Shown here: positions 8,440 to 17,179 of the stretch, piece after piece | Layout of the letters: each line of letters starts with the position of its first letter | Position numbering within the stretch: position 1 is the stretch's first letter | Notes under the pieces: model-generated | Database searches by the model: none | What the model was told of the DNA's origin: nothing | Seen by the model: only the letters and a program-made list of their open reading frames with translations | Assembly (NCBI GenBank): GCA_017848855.1 | Contig: JAFIHF010000014.1 | Span: 18,704-82,703 of the forward strand | Source of the DNA: Rhodanobacter denitrificans | GTDB lineage: Bacteria; Pseudomonadota; Gammaproteobacteria; Xanthomonadales; Rhodanobacteraceae | Direction of reading: 5' to 3' | DNA length: 64,000 bases | Made by a program: the position numbers and the translations under genes

Positions 8440-10521
8440 ATGACCAATGACATCGAACCTTTCGCACACTTGCTGGAACGCCGCGATCTTTCGTTTCTGT
8501 GGCTCATGCGGATCGTGGTGCGTCTATGCGACTCGCGCCATGTCTGGACGACGACGGGAAGGGATTCGCACGTCACCGAACTGCTGGGTCTCCAGGACGC
8601 GTTCGAAAATACAAGATGGGGTGAGCGCATGCCCTACATGCAACGTCTTTCCTGCACGCTGGAGGCCATGGAGCAACAGGTTCACGTCTATCGGCTTGCC
8701 CCCGTGCTGGAAGAAAACATGGGGTTTCTCGCCCAGCGTCTTGCCTTGTCTCCCCTGGAAACGCGCGCACTGGCTTTGGCCGTACTGCTTCGTTCAGACG
8801 ATGCGCTGCATGCAGCGGCGGACAATGCGCGACAAACTGTCAATTTTCCCCGGCAACTCAGCCAGGTTCTGGACGTGCCGGAAGATGAGGTATCCCGCGT
8901 GGCGAACAGGAAGTCCCTGTTGCATCGGACGGGGTTGGTCGAGTTCAAGTCTGGCGGCGATCTGGCGGCCAATCTTTCCGTGAAACACGGGAGCCTTCGG
9001 CGACTTGCCACCGTGCCTTTGTCGTCGGCGGACGAGCTGTTCGCCGGCTTTGTGCGGCAAGCGCCCACCAGCGAATTGCAGGCGGATGACTTTGCCCATG
9101 TCCACGATACGGCGACTGCCTTGTATCACCTGCTGGGCGAAGCATTGGACAGCCAGCGCTCCGGCGTGAACATCCTGCTGTACGGGCCGCCGGGCACAGG
9201 CAAGACCCAGCTGGTGCGATGGCTGGCTGGCCGCGTATCGGCCACGCTCTATGACGTGTCGCCCGATGCGGTGGACGAGCACAACGAAGGAGAGGGCGAG
9301 CGGCCCCATGATCGGCTGGCGAAAGCCGCCACCTGCCTGCATCTGTTGCGCGGACGACGCGCTGTGCTTGCCATGGACGAATGCGACGCCATCTTCCAGG
9401 ACGCTTCTTCTGCCGGCGTGCATAGCGCCGCAAGTTTGGCCAAGGCGTGGGTCAACGACCTGCTGGAAACCAGCGCCGTCCCGATGGTGTGGATCGCGAA
9501 CCGGATTCGCGAGATGGATGATGCCTTCGTGCGTCGGTTCGACATGGTTGTCCGGCTGGATACGCCGCCGCTGAAGCAACGCCTGAAACTGCTGGAACGC
9601 ACTTGCGGCCAACAGGTCGCTCCCGTGCAGCTCCGGCGGCTGGCGCACGCGGACAAGGCCACGCCTGCCGTGCTGAGTCGCGCCGCCAGCGTGGCCGAGC
9701 GCGTGCGTGCCCACGGCGACGAACAGGATACGGGCAGGCTGATCGAAACGATCCTGGACGGCACCTTGCGTGCGCAAGGCCATCCCACGATCCGCATGGC
9801 CAACCGCCATGCGCCCGCGGACGACTACGACCCGCGGTTGTGCAACGCCAGCGTGGATCTCGGCGATTTGTGCGAAGGGCTGCGCCGTGCGGGCCAAGGG
9901 CGGATTTTGCTCTACGGCCCGCCGGGCACAGGCAAGACCGCTTTCGGCCATTGGCTGGCGGGCATCTTGGGGCGGCCGCTTTCCCTCAAGCGCATGTCCG
10001 GCATTCAGAGCCCGTGGCTGGGCGAGATGGAGAAGAACCTGGCGCGTGCGTTTGAACAAGCGCTGCGCAACGACGCCGTTTTGCAAATCGACGAGGTAGA
10101 TGGCTTCCTGCGTGATCGGCGGCAAGCCGAGCGCAGTTGGGAACTGGCGCAGGTCAACGAGTTCCTGACACAACTCGAATCCTTCGAGGGCATATTCATC
10201 GCTTCCACCAATCTGGTGGATGGGCTCGATCCGGCGGCCATTCGCCGCTTCGATCACAAGGTGCATGTGGGTTACCTCAAGCCGGAACAGGCGTGGGCGT
10301 TGTTCCAGCGGAAGCTCGCAAGCTGGGGTGTGGCGATGGCGGACGCCGAAGCTTGCCGTCATCGTCTGGATGCCATGACCAGCCTGACGCCCGGCGATTT
10401 CGCCGTCATCGCCCGACGCCATGTGTTGACGCCCTACGAAGATGCCTTGGCCGTGGTGGACGCCTTGGCCGGGGAGCACGCATTCAAGATGCCGGCCGAG
10501 CGGCGGATCGGGTTTACGTGA
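8440..10521 (+). CDS. Protein with two AAA+ ATPase domains
   Basis: About 693 residues. An alpha-helical N-terminal region of roughly 230 residues has no recognised domain. It is followed by two AAA+ cores. Core 1: Walker A GPPGTGKTQL near residue 248, Walker B LAMDECDAIF near 310, arginine-finger region RRFDM near 365. Core 2: Walker A GPPGTGKTAF near 493, Walker B LQIDEVDGFL near 547, sensor-1 IASTN, arginine finger IRRFDHK near 600. Both cores look catalytically complete, suggesting a hexameric remodelling machine rather than a signalling NTPase. The start at 8440 (MTNDIEP) is preferred; the frame is open further upstream but only through the operator palindrome. Divergent from the WYL regulator. 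Function unknown; the neighbourhood suggests a regulated stress or defence module (inference). Confidence 0.85.
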   Translation: MTNDIEPFAHLLERRDLSFLWLMRIVVRLCDSRHVWTTTGRDSHVTELLGLQDAFENTRWGERMPYMQRLSCTLEAMEQQVHVYRLAPVLEENMGFLAQRLALSPLETRALALAVLLRSDDALHAAADNARQTVNFPRQLSQVLDVPEDEVSRVANRKSLLHRTGLVEFKSGGDLAANLSVKHGSLRRLATVPLSSADELFAGFVRQAPTSELQADDFAHVHDTATALYHLLGEALDSQRSGVNILLYGPPGTGKTQLVRWLAGRVSATLYDVSPDAVDEHNEGEGERPHDRLAKAATCLHLLRGRRAVLAMDECDAIFQDASSAGVHSAASLAKAWVNDLLETSAVPMVWIANRIREMDDAFVRRFDMVVRLDTPPLKQRLKLLERTCGQQVAPVQLRRLAHADKATPAVLSRAASVAERVRAHGDEQDTGRLIETILDGTLRAQGHPTIRMANRHAPADDYDPRLCNASVDLGDLCEGLRRAGQGRILLYGPPGTGKTAFGHWLAGILGRPLSLKRMSGIQSPWLGEMEKNLARAFEQALRNDAVLQIDEVDGFLRDRRQAERSWELAQVNEFLTQLESFEGIFIASTNLVDGLDPAAIRRFDHKVHVGYLKPEQAWALFQRKLASWGVAMADAEACRHRLDAMTSLTPGDFAVIARRHVLTPYEDALAVVDALAGEHAFKMPAERRIGFT

Positions 10522-10552
10522 GCCTTCGACCCTGCATCGTCATGGACAGGCG

Positions 10553-11818
10553 TCACTCGCTGTCTTTGCGCTCATCCCCGCCAGTGATGATCCGCGCATG
10601 CCGCGCCTGCGTCCAGTACGCCATCGCCCAGTCCAGCATCACCACCAGGCGGTTGCGGAAGCCGATCAGGAACCAGATGTGCGCGCCCAGCCACACCCAC
10701 CACGCGAGCAGGCCGGATAACCGCAGCTTGCCGAATTGCGCCACCGCCGCCATGCGGCCGATGGTGGCCAGCGAACCGGCGTCGCGGTAGCGAAATGGCA
10801 TGGCGCGAACGTCGCCGCGCAGGCGGGTGGCGATCAGCCGGCCCGCGTGCTGGCCCATCTGTTTGGCGGCGGGCGCCACGCCCGGCACCGGGCGGCCGTC
10901 CTGCTGCACGCTGGCGAGGTCGCCGAGCACGAACACTTCGGGATGGCCGGGCAGGGACAGGTCGGGCTGCACCAGCACGCGGCCGGCGCGATCCAGCGGC
11001 GCATCCAGCAGCCGGCCCAGCGGCGAGGCGGCCACACCCGCGGCCCACAGCACGGTGCGCGCGACGAGGCGTGCGTCGCCCAGCGTCACGCCTTCGTCGT
11101 CCACCGCCGTGACCGCCTGGCCGAGGCGCACCTGCACGCCCAGGCGTTCCAGCTGCCGTTGCGCCTTCGCCGACAGCGCGGGATCGAACGCGGCCAGCAC
11201 GCGCGGCCCCGCTTCCACCAGCAGGATGTTGGCCGCCCGCGGCTGCGCGCGGCGGAACTCGCCGGCCAGCGTGTGGCGCGCGATCTCGGCCAGTGTGCCG
11301 GCCAGCTCCACGCCGGTGGCGCCGCCGCCCACCACCACGAAATTGAGCCAGGCCTGGCGGCGGGCGGGATCGTCCTCCTGCTCGGCGCGCTCGAACGCGG
11401 TGAGCACGCGGCGGCGGATCGCCAGCGCGTCGTCCAGCGACTTCAGCCCCGGCGCAGCGGCGGCCCAGTCGTCGTGGCCGAAGTAGGCGTGCGCGGCGCC
11501 GGTGGCGACGATCAGCCAGTCGTAGTCCAGCCGCTCGCGCGTGAGCTGCACGCGGCGCTGCGCGAGATCGATGCCGGCGACCTCGTCCATCAGCACGGTG
11601 ACGTTGCGCTGGCGGCGCAGGATCTGCCGCAGCGGCGCCGCGATCGACGGCGCCGACAGCCCCGCAGTGGCGACCTGGTACAGCAGCGGCTGGAACAGGT
11701 GATGGTTGTGCCGGTCGACCAGGGTGATGCGTGCGGACGTGTGCGCCAGCGCGCGGGTGGCGGAGAGCCCGCCGAAGCCGCCGCCGAGGATCACGATGTG
11801 GGGCAGTGCGTCGGGCAT
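10553..11818 (-). CDS. Type II NADH dehydrogenase-like FAD/NAD(P) oxidoreductase
   Basis: Membrane-associated flavoprotein, probably a non-proton-pumping NADH:quinone oxidoreductase (NDH-2). The 421 residues contain the FAD dinucleotide-binding motif VILGGGFGGLSA at the N terminus, LFQPLLYQVATAGL typical of NDH-2, a second Rossmann motif VVVGGGATGVELAGTLAE near residue 160, and GDLASVQQDGRPVPGVAPAAKQ near 305. The C-terminal hydrophobic stretch (LLAWWVWLGAHIWFLIGF) likely anchors it to the membrane. AAGGAAA lies before the ATG at 11818. It may be cotranscribed with priA, which ends 73 bases upstream. Confidence 0.88.
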   Translation of the reverse strand: MPDALPHIVILGGGFGGLSATRALAHTSARITLVDRHNHHLFQPLLYQVATAGLSAPSIAAPLRQILRRQRNVTVLMDEVAGIDLAQRRVQLTRERLDYDWLIVATGAAHAYFGHDDWAAAAPGLKSLDDALAIRRRVLTAFERAEQEDDPARRQAWLNFVVVGGGATGVELAGTLAEIARHTLAGEFRRAQPRAANILLVEAGPRVLAAFDPALSAKAQRQLERLGVQVRLGQAVTAVDDEGVTLGDARLVARTVLWAAGVAASPLGRLLDAPLDRAGRVLVQPDLSLPGHPEVFVLGDLASVQQDGRPVPGVAPAAKQMGQHAGRLIATRLRGDVRAMPFRYRDAGSLATIGRMAAVAQFGKLRLSGLLAWWVWLGAHIWFLIGFRNRLVVMLDWAMAYWTQARHARIITGGDERKDSE

Positions 11819-11840
11819 GGCGGTTTCCTTGGATTGTGTA

Positions 11841-11886
11841 GGCGCACCCCGGATCAAGTCCGGAGCAGGCTCTGTGCGCGAATGCT
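11841..11886. repeat. Dispersed repeat with CCGGATCAAGTCCGG palindrome
   Basis: A 46-bp segment between priA and the NDH-2 gene, containing CCCCGGATCAAGTCCGG and GCAGGCTCTGTGCGCG. An inverted copy lies at 21841-21890, where the matching G stretch has grown to 12 G. Confidence 0.65.
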
Positions 11887-11891
11887 CTGGC

Positions 11892-14072
11892 TCAATAGAG
11901 ATCGATCGGATCGACATCCAGCGACCAGCGCACCTTGCGCGCGGCGGGCAGGCGCGCGAGTTGCGCGGCCCAGGAGCGCAGCGCGGCGTGCAGTTCGCGG
12001 CGGTTCGCGGCTTCCAGCAGCAGTTGGCCGCGCTGGCGGCCGGCGCGCAGCGGCATCGGCGCGGGCATCGGGCCGGCGACCTGCAGGCCGTGGTTCGGCG
12101 GCAACGCGGCGCAGGCTTCGGCGAGGAAGGCGTCGACCGCCGCGCGCTGCGTGGCCTCGGCGCGCAGCAGCACCTGGTGCGCGTAGGGCGGCAGTGCGCC
12201 TTGCCGGCGTTCGGTGAGCAGGCTCTGCGCGGCGGCGGCGTAGCCCTGCGCCAGCAGCTGGCGCAGCAGCGGATGGTCCGGGTGGTGCGTCTGCAACAGT
12301 ACGCGGCCCGGCTTGGCGGCGCGGCCGGCACGGCCGGCCACCTGCACCAGCTGCTGGGCCAGCCGTTCGCTGGCGCGGAAGTCCACGCTCAAGAGGCCCT
12401 CGTCCACGCCGGCGATGGCGACCAGGGTGAGGTTGGGTAGGTCGTGGCCCTTGGCCAGCATCTGGGTGCCGACGAGGATCGCGGGCCTGGCTTCGTCGCG
12501 CAGGCCGTCGAGCAGCTGTTCGAAGGCGTCGCGGCGGCGGGTGGTTTCGCGGTCGATGCGCAGCACCGGCACGTCGGGGAAGCGCGCGGCCAGCGCTTCC
12601 TCCAGCCGCTCGGTGCCTTGGCCCTGCGGCTTCAGTTCGGTGTAGCCGCAGGCGGGGCAGGTGGCGGGCACGCGCACGCGGTGGTCGCAGTGGTGGCAGA
12701 TCAGCTGCCGGTGCGTGGCGTGCAGGGTCAGCGGGCGTTCGCAGCGCGGGCAGTCGGCGTGCCAGCCGCAGGCGTGGCAGGTCAGCACCGGGGCGTAGCC
12801 GCGGCGGTTCTTGAACACCAATGCCTGCTCGCCGCGCGCCACGGTGTCGGCCACCGCGGCGAGCAGGGTGGGCGAGAGGCCATGCTCGAGGCGCTGCGCG
12901 CGCATGTCCACGATCTGCACGGTGGGCGGGCGCACCGCGCCGGGGCGGGCGCGCAGGTGCAGCGCGCGGTAGCGGCCCGCTTCCACGTTCGCCAGCGATT
13001 CCAGCGAGGGCGTGCCCGAACCCAGCAGCACCGGCACGCCCAGCGCGCGGGCGCGCACCACGGCGAGGTCGCGCGCGTGGTAGCGGAAGCCTTCCTGCTG
13101 CTTGTAGGCGCCGTCGTGCTCCTCGTCGACGAGGATGAGGCCGGCCTGCGGCAGCGGCGCGAACACTGCCGAGCGGGTGCCCAGGATCACCTTCGCCTCG
13201 CCGTTGCGCGCGCGCAGCCAGGCGCGGGCGCGTTCGCCCTCGGCGAGGTTGGAGTGGATCACCTCCACCGGCACGCCGAGGCGCTCGCGCAGCCGGCGCA
13301 GGGTCTGCGGCGCGAGGCCGATCTCGGGCACCAGCAGCAGGCTTTGCTTGCCTTGCGCCAGCGCGCGCTCGATCAGGGCCAAGTACACCTCGGTCTTGCC
13401 GCTGCCGGTGACGCCGTCGAGCAGGAAGGGTTGATAACGGCCGAGGCTTTCGCTCACCGCATCCACGGCGGCTTGCTGCTCCGCGTTGAGCGGCGGCGCG
13501 GCGCGCGTGGCGATGGGCGTGTCGGCGCGGCGCTCGCCACGCTCGACCAGGCCGGCGGCGAGCAGCCGCCGCGCGGCGGCGCGCCAGCCGGGCAGGCAGG
13601 CGTCCAGTTCGGCGGCGCCCAGCGAGCCGGTGGCCAGTTCCGCGAGCAGCGCCTGGCTGCCGCCGCGGCGGCTGCCGGCATCGAGCGCGCTGCGGCCGGC
13701 GGTGCTGAGCGACCAGCACTCCTCGCCCAGTGCCGGCAGCGGCTTCGCCTCGCGCAGCGCCAGCGGCAGCGCGTTCGCATACGCCTCGCCGGGCGCACCC
13801 AGCCAGTAGTCGGCGGCCCAAGCCAGGGTCGCCATCAGCTCGGCGTCGAGCAGCGGTTCGGCATCGAGCAGGCGCAGCGCGCACTTCAGCTTGCCCGCGC
13901 CCACCGCGGAGGCCACGCCCGTGGCCACCACCACGCCCACCGCCTGGCCGCGACCGAACGGCACCAGCAGCCGGCTGCCCGGCCGGACCTCGCCGCCGCT
14001 CGCGGGCGGCAGGTAGTCGAACAGGGTGGGCAGGGGCACCGGCAGGGCGACGCGCAGGACGGCGGGTGTCAT
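11892..14072 (-). CDS. priA: Primosomal protein N' (replication restart helicase PriA)
   Basis: 3'-to-5' DNA helicase that reloads the replisome at stalled forks. The 726-residue protein shows the N-terminal DNA-binding domain (VALPVPLPTLFDYLPP), Walker A GVTGSGKTEVYL near residue 230, a DEEH box (LVDEEHDGAYKQ), and the zinc-binding region with paired cysteines (CHACGWHADCPRCE, then CHHCDH and CPACGY) between about residues 430 and 480. Helicase motifs V and VI (GTQMLAKGHDLPN, QVAGRAGR) follow. The start is at ATG 14072; a TTG three codons upstream is possible. Three DnaA-box-like sequences lie about 140-175 bases upstream. Confidence 0.96.
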   Translation of the reverse strand: MTPAVLRVALPVPLPTLFDYLPPASGGEVRPGSRLLVPFGRGQAVGVVVATGVASAVGAGKLKCALRLLDAEPLLDAELMATLAWAADYWLGAPGEAYANALPLALREAKPLPALGEECWSLSTAGRSALDAGSRRGGSQALLAELATGSLGAAELDACLPGWRAAARRLLAAGLVERGERRADTPIATRAAPPLNAEQQAAVDAVSESLGRYQPFLLDGVTGSGKTEVYLALIERALAQGKQSLLLVPEIGLAPQTLRRLRERLGVPVEVIHSNLAEGERARAWLRARNGEAKVILGTRSAVFAPLPQAGLILVDEEHDGAYKQQEGFRYHARDLAVVRARALGVPVLLGSGTPSLESLANVEAGRYRALHLRARPGAVRPPTVQIVDMRAQRLEHGLSPTLLAAVADTVARGEQALVFKNRRGYAPVLTCHACGWHADCPRCERPLTLHATHRQLICHHCDHRVRVPATCPACGYTELKPQGQGTERLEEALAARFPDVPVLRIDRETTRRRDAFEQLLDGLRDEARPAILVGTQMLAKGHDLPNLTLVAIAGVDEGLLSVDFRASERLAQQLVQVAGRAGRAAKPGRVLLQTHHPDHPLLRQLLAQGYAAAAQSLLTERRQGALPPYAHQVLLRAEATQRAAVDAFLAEACAALPPNHGLQVAGPMPAPMPLRAGRQRGQLLLEAANRRELHAALRSWAAQLARLPAARKVRWSLDVDPIDLY

Positions 14073-14463
14073 GGCGGGCAAGTGTAGCTAGCGGCCGCGA
14101 CGAAGCCGCATTCTCCGCGCAAGGATCGGGCGGGGCGCAGCTTGCGGCGACATGCTGCCGGCGGGTCGAGGAGTCGGGCGCAAGTCACTCAGCCGCGCAG
14201 GTTTTTCCGCTTATCCACAACGCCTGTGGACAAGTCTGTGGATGGCGCGGGGACGAGGGGCGGCGGAGCGCATGGCGGCGCCCTTCGCGACAGTCTGGAC
14301 ACGTTTTGGTCACGTAGAAAACAAGTTCCATATCAATGGCTTGCAAATGCCGTCCAGTGGGCGTTCACACGGCTGTCAAGCGGCGCGGCCCGCCTTGACA
14401 GCCCGCTGGTGCTGTGCAAAACCGCGGCCGGACGGCTCCGGCGATGGCCTGCGGGGCGTGCCG
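14073..14463. other. Intergenic region between priA and the DUF3667 gene
   Basis: 391 bases without a convincing gene. It holds a cluster of three DnaA-box-like 9-mers (14211-14245) and a hairpin with 10-bp arms GGCTGTCAAG/CTTGACAGCC (14371-14403) about 60 bases beyond the 3' end of the leftward DUF3667 gene, a possible terminator without a T-run. The promoter of priA must also lie here, but no clear pair of boxes stands out. Confidence 0.6.
14211..14245. promoter_or_regulatory. Cluster of three DnaA-box-like sites upstream of priA
   Basis: TTATCCACA (14211-14219, a perfect consensus DnaA box), TGTGGACAA (14225-14233, reverse complement TTGTCCACA) and TGTGGATGG (14237-14245, partial match) within 35 bases. 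No dnaA or dnaN gene is nearby, so this is probably not oriC itself. It could regulate priA or titrate DnaA. Confidence 0.5.
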
Positions 14464-15606
14464 TCAGTGCGCCAGCCCCAGCACGAAGGCGCCCAGCACC
14501 ACGAAGCTGAGCAGGCAGGCGTAGCAACAGCCGATGCACCCGTATTTCAGCAGGGTCATCGGCCAGCCCTGCCGATAGATGCGCTTTTGCGCCAGCAGCA
14601 GCCATATCGGGGCCCACAGCAGCAGGATCATTTCCAGCCACCCGGTGGGCCGGGCCGCCCAGGCGGCGTGGAGGCGCAGCCAATCGTGGGCCTCGTCCGA
14701 CAAGGCGAGCAGCAGCAGCCAGAGGAACACGAAGGCCTGGCTGTGCAGCACCACGATCAAGTGCTCCATGTACAGCCGCCGCTTGAACACGTAGAACAGC
14801 TTGAGCAGCAGCGCGAACACCGGTACCAGCACGAACATCGCCCCCGGCAGCTTGCCGAAGACGCCGTTGATCACGCGCTCGCTGGCGGCGGCGCGGATCG
14901 CCGGATCGCGGGATTTGTACGCGCGCAGGTTGTCCTGCATGTGCTGGGCGGCGACGGTCAGCCACTGGTTGGCGAAGTCGGGCAGCCAGGCGACCCGCGC
15001 GCGTGCCACGGGCGACGGGGTCGGATTGGCCGGCGACGCCGCGGTCGGCAAGGGCAGCGGCGCCGCGTGCAGGTCCGCCAGCCGCTGGTTGGCGGCGGCG
15101 AGCAGGGCCTGCCGGGCCGCCTTGGCCTGGGCTGTAACGGTTTCGTCGCCGAAGGCCTGGGGAGCATCCAGGGCCTTGAGTTTGTCGTCGAGCAGTCGTT
15201 GGACCTGCTTGGGCGTCGTGGCTTGCGCGAAATCCTCGCCGCGATCCATCAGCCGGGTTTGCTGGCGCGACGCGAGGTCCACAGTGACCGAACTGGAGGC
15301 CACGCGCAGCGTGAAAAAGCACAGCAGGCACAGCACGAACATCAGCCGGAACGGCGCGATGTAGCGCACGCGGCGGCCGGCGAAGTATTCCAAGGTGAGG
15401 AAGCCGGGCTTGAGGAACAGCGGCGGCAACGTGTGCACGATGCGGCTATCGATGTGCAGCACGGTCTCCACGGTTTCCTCGACCATGTGGTGCACCGGCT
15501 TGAGCACGCTGTGCACGGACTGGCCGCACGCGTGGCAGTACTCGCCCTGCAGGGGCGTGACACAGTTGGCGCAGTGCAGGCCTTCGTGGCCGACCGGGGA
15601 TTTCAT
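14464..15606 (-). CDS. DUF3667 zinc-ribbon membrane protein
   Basis: About 380 residues. The N terminus is a zinc ribbon with paired cysteines (CANCVTPLQGEYCHACGQ), followed by a conserved segment (HSVLKPVHHMVEETVETVLH) and the membrane-entry block GRRVRYIAPFRLMFVLCLLC, typical of DUF3667. A long polar, Ala/Gln-rich periplasmic or cytoplasmic region separates this from a cluster of four or five C-terminal membrane segments. The start at ATG 15606 places the zinc ribbon at the N terminus. The gene diverges from the MATE transporter gene across 111 bases. Family function is unknown. Confidence 0.85.
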   Translation of the reverse strand: MKSPVGHEGLHCANCVTPLQGEYCHACGQSVHSVLKPVHHMVEETVETVLHIDSRIVHTLPPLFLKPGFLTLEYFAGRRVRYIAPFRLMFVLCLLCFFTLRVASSSVTVDLASRQQTRLMDRGEDFAQATTPKQVQRLLDDKLKALDAPQAFGDETVTAQAKAARQALLAAANQRLADLHAAPLPLPTAASPANPTPSPVARARVAWLPDFANQWLTVAAQHMQDNLRAYKSRDPAIRAAASERVINGVFGKLPGAMFVLVPVFALLLKLFYVFKRRLYMEHLIVVLHSQAFVFLWLLLLALSDEAHDWLRLHAAWAARPTGWLEMILLLWAPIWLLLAQKRIYRQGWPMTLLKYGCIGCCYACLLSFVVLGAFVLGLAH

Positions 15607-15717
15607 CGCGTGTTTCTCGATTCCTTCGCAGCGCGCGATCTTGGCACAGCGCATCGCGGCCGACAGCCCTGCCGGAAGGCTCGGGTAGAATGGCTGCCCG
15701 TTGGAGCCCTTCGATCC

Positions 15718-17124
15718 ATGAAATCGCTACGCCCCGAACGTGCCCGCGTGCGGCACGAGATCGGCGCCACCGTGCGCCTCGCCATCCCGCTGATCCTGGC
15801 CCAGCTCGCCGCGATCGGCAGCAACGTGATCGACGCGGTGCTGTCCGGCCACGTCAGCGCACACGTGCTGGGCGCGGTGGCGGTGGGCGCCAGCATCTGG
15901 TCGCTGGCGATCGTCTGCGGCATCGGCATGATGATGGCGGTGCCGCCCTCGGTGGCGCAGCTGGACGGCGCCAGGCGCCGCTTTGATGTGGGCGCGGTGT
16001 TCCGCCAGGCGCTGTGGCTGGCGCTGGCGGTGGGCGTGCTGCTGTGGTTCGCGGTGCGCCACGCGGGGCCGCTGCTCGACCTGATCGGCGTCGATCCCGA
16101 ACTGCGCCACGACGTGGAGCGTTTCCTGTCCGCGATCAGTTGGGGCGCGCCCGCGCTGACCTGCTATTTCGCGCTGCGCGGGCTGTCCGAAGGCCTGTCG
16201 CTGACCCGGCCGTCCATGTACTTCGGTTTCGGCGGACTCGTGCTGCTGGTGCCGCTGGGCTACGTGCTGATGTTCGGCAAGCTGGGCATCCCGCCGCAGG
16301 GCGCGCACGGTTGCGGCATCGCCACCGCCACCGTGCTGTGGCTGGAGATGCTGGGCTTCGCGACGTACGTGCTGAAGCACCGCAACTACCGCGGGCTGAA
16401 CCTGCTGGAGCGCTTCGAGTGGCCGCACTGGCGGCGCATCGGCGCGCTGCTGCACATCGGCTTGCCGATGGCGGTGACGCTGCTGGCCGAGGCGGGCCTG
16501 TTCGTGGCCTCCACGCTGTTCATCAGCACGCTGGGCACGGACGCGGTGGCCAGCCATCAGGTGGCGATCAACGTGGCCTCGCTGTTCTTCATGGTGCCGC
16601 TGGGCCTGGCGATGGCGATCACGGTGCGGGTGGGCAACGCGGTGGGCCGCGGCGACGCGCGCGGCGTGCGCTACGCCGGCTTCTGCGGCATCGCGCTGAC
16701 CCTCGCCACCCAGCTGGTGTCCGCCACGCTGATGCTGACGCTGCCGCACTACATCGCCACGCTGTACACGCACGACGCGAAGGTGATCGCGCTGGCGGCG
16801 CAGCTGATCGTGCTGGCCGGTGTGTTCCAGTTCTCCGACGGCATCCAGGTGGCGGCGAACGGCGCCTTGCGCGGGCTCAAGGACACCCGTGTGCCGATGG
16901 CGATCACCCTGTTCGCCTACTGGGGCGTGGGCATGCCGGTCGGCTGGTGGCTGGGTTTCCACCGCGGCCTCGGCGCGCGTGGCGTGTGGATGGGCCTGAT
17001 CGCCGGCCTCACGGTGGCGGCGGCGATGCTGTTCGTGCGCTTCTGGCGCAGCGCCTGGCGCGAGCGCTGGCGGCGGCACCTGCCGGTCGCGGCGGAGACG
17101 CCGGCGCCGGTCGTGGCCGCATGA
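15718..17124 (+). CDS. MATE family multidrug/toxin exporter
   Basis: Inner-membrane antiporter of the multidrug and toxic compound extrusion family, which expels cationic compounds against Na+ or H+. The 468-residue protein has about 12 hydrophobic segments. Characteristic elements are IPLILAQLAAIGSNVIDAVL in helix 1, GVDPELRHDVERFL between helices, the second-half repeat GLPMAVTLLAEAGLFVAST, and GDGIQVAANGALRGLKDTR-like sequence (SDGIQVAANGALRGLKDTR) near residue 380. Start at ATG 15718. It resembles NorM in layout; substrates cannot be told. It is followed after 55 bases by sppA in the same direction. Confidence 0.92.
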   Translation: MKSLRPERARVRHEIGATVRLAIPLILAQLAAIGSNVIDAVLSGHVSAHVLGAVAVGASIWSLAIVCGIGMMMAVPPSVAQLDGARRRFDVGAVFRQALWLALAVGVLLWFAVRHAGPLLDLIGVDPELRHDVERFLSAISWGAPALTCYFALRGLSEGLSLTRPSMYFGFGGLVLLVPLGYVLMFGKLGIPPQGAHGCGIATATVLWLEMLGFATYVLKHRNYRGLNLLERFEWPHWRRIGALLHIGLPMAVTLLAEAGLFVASTLFISTLGTDAVASHQVAINVASLFFMVPLGLAMAITVRVGNAVGRGDARGVRYAGFCGIALTLATQLVSATLMLTLPHYIATLYTHDAKVIALAAQLIVLAGVFQFSDGIQVAANGALRGLKDTRVPMAITLFAYWGVGMPVGWWLGFHRGLGARGVWMGLIAGLTVAAAMLFVRFWRSAWRERWRRHLPVAAETPAPVVAA

Positions 17125-17179
17125 CGCGGCGCGGCGCGAACGGCTACGCTAGCGGGCACCCACAAGGAAGCCCACGTCC

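Noticed and set aside
12444-14087. 547-codon forward ORF opposite priA
   Set aside because: It is the antisense shadow of priA, with His/Gln/Ala-rich content and no recognisable domain.
14211-14245. Chromosomal replication origin
   Set aside because: There are DnaA-box-like sites but no dnaA/dnaN/gyrB neighbourhood or AT-rich unwinding element, so only a regulatory or titration role is proposed.
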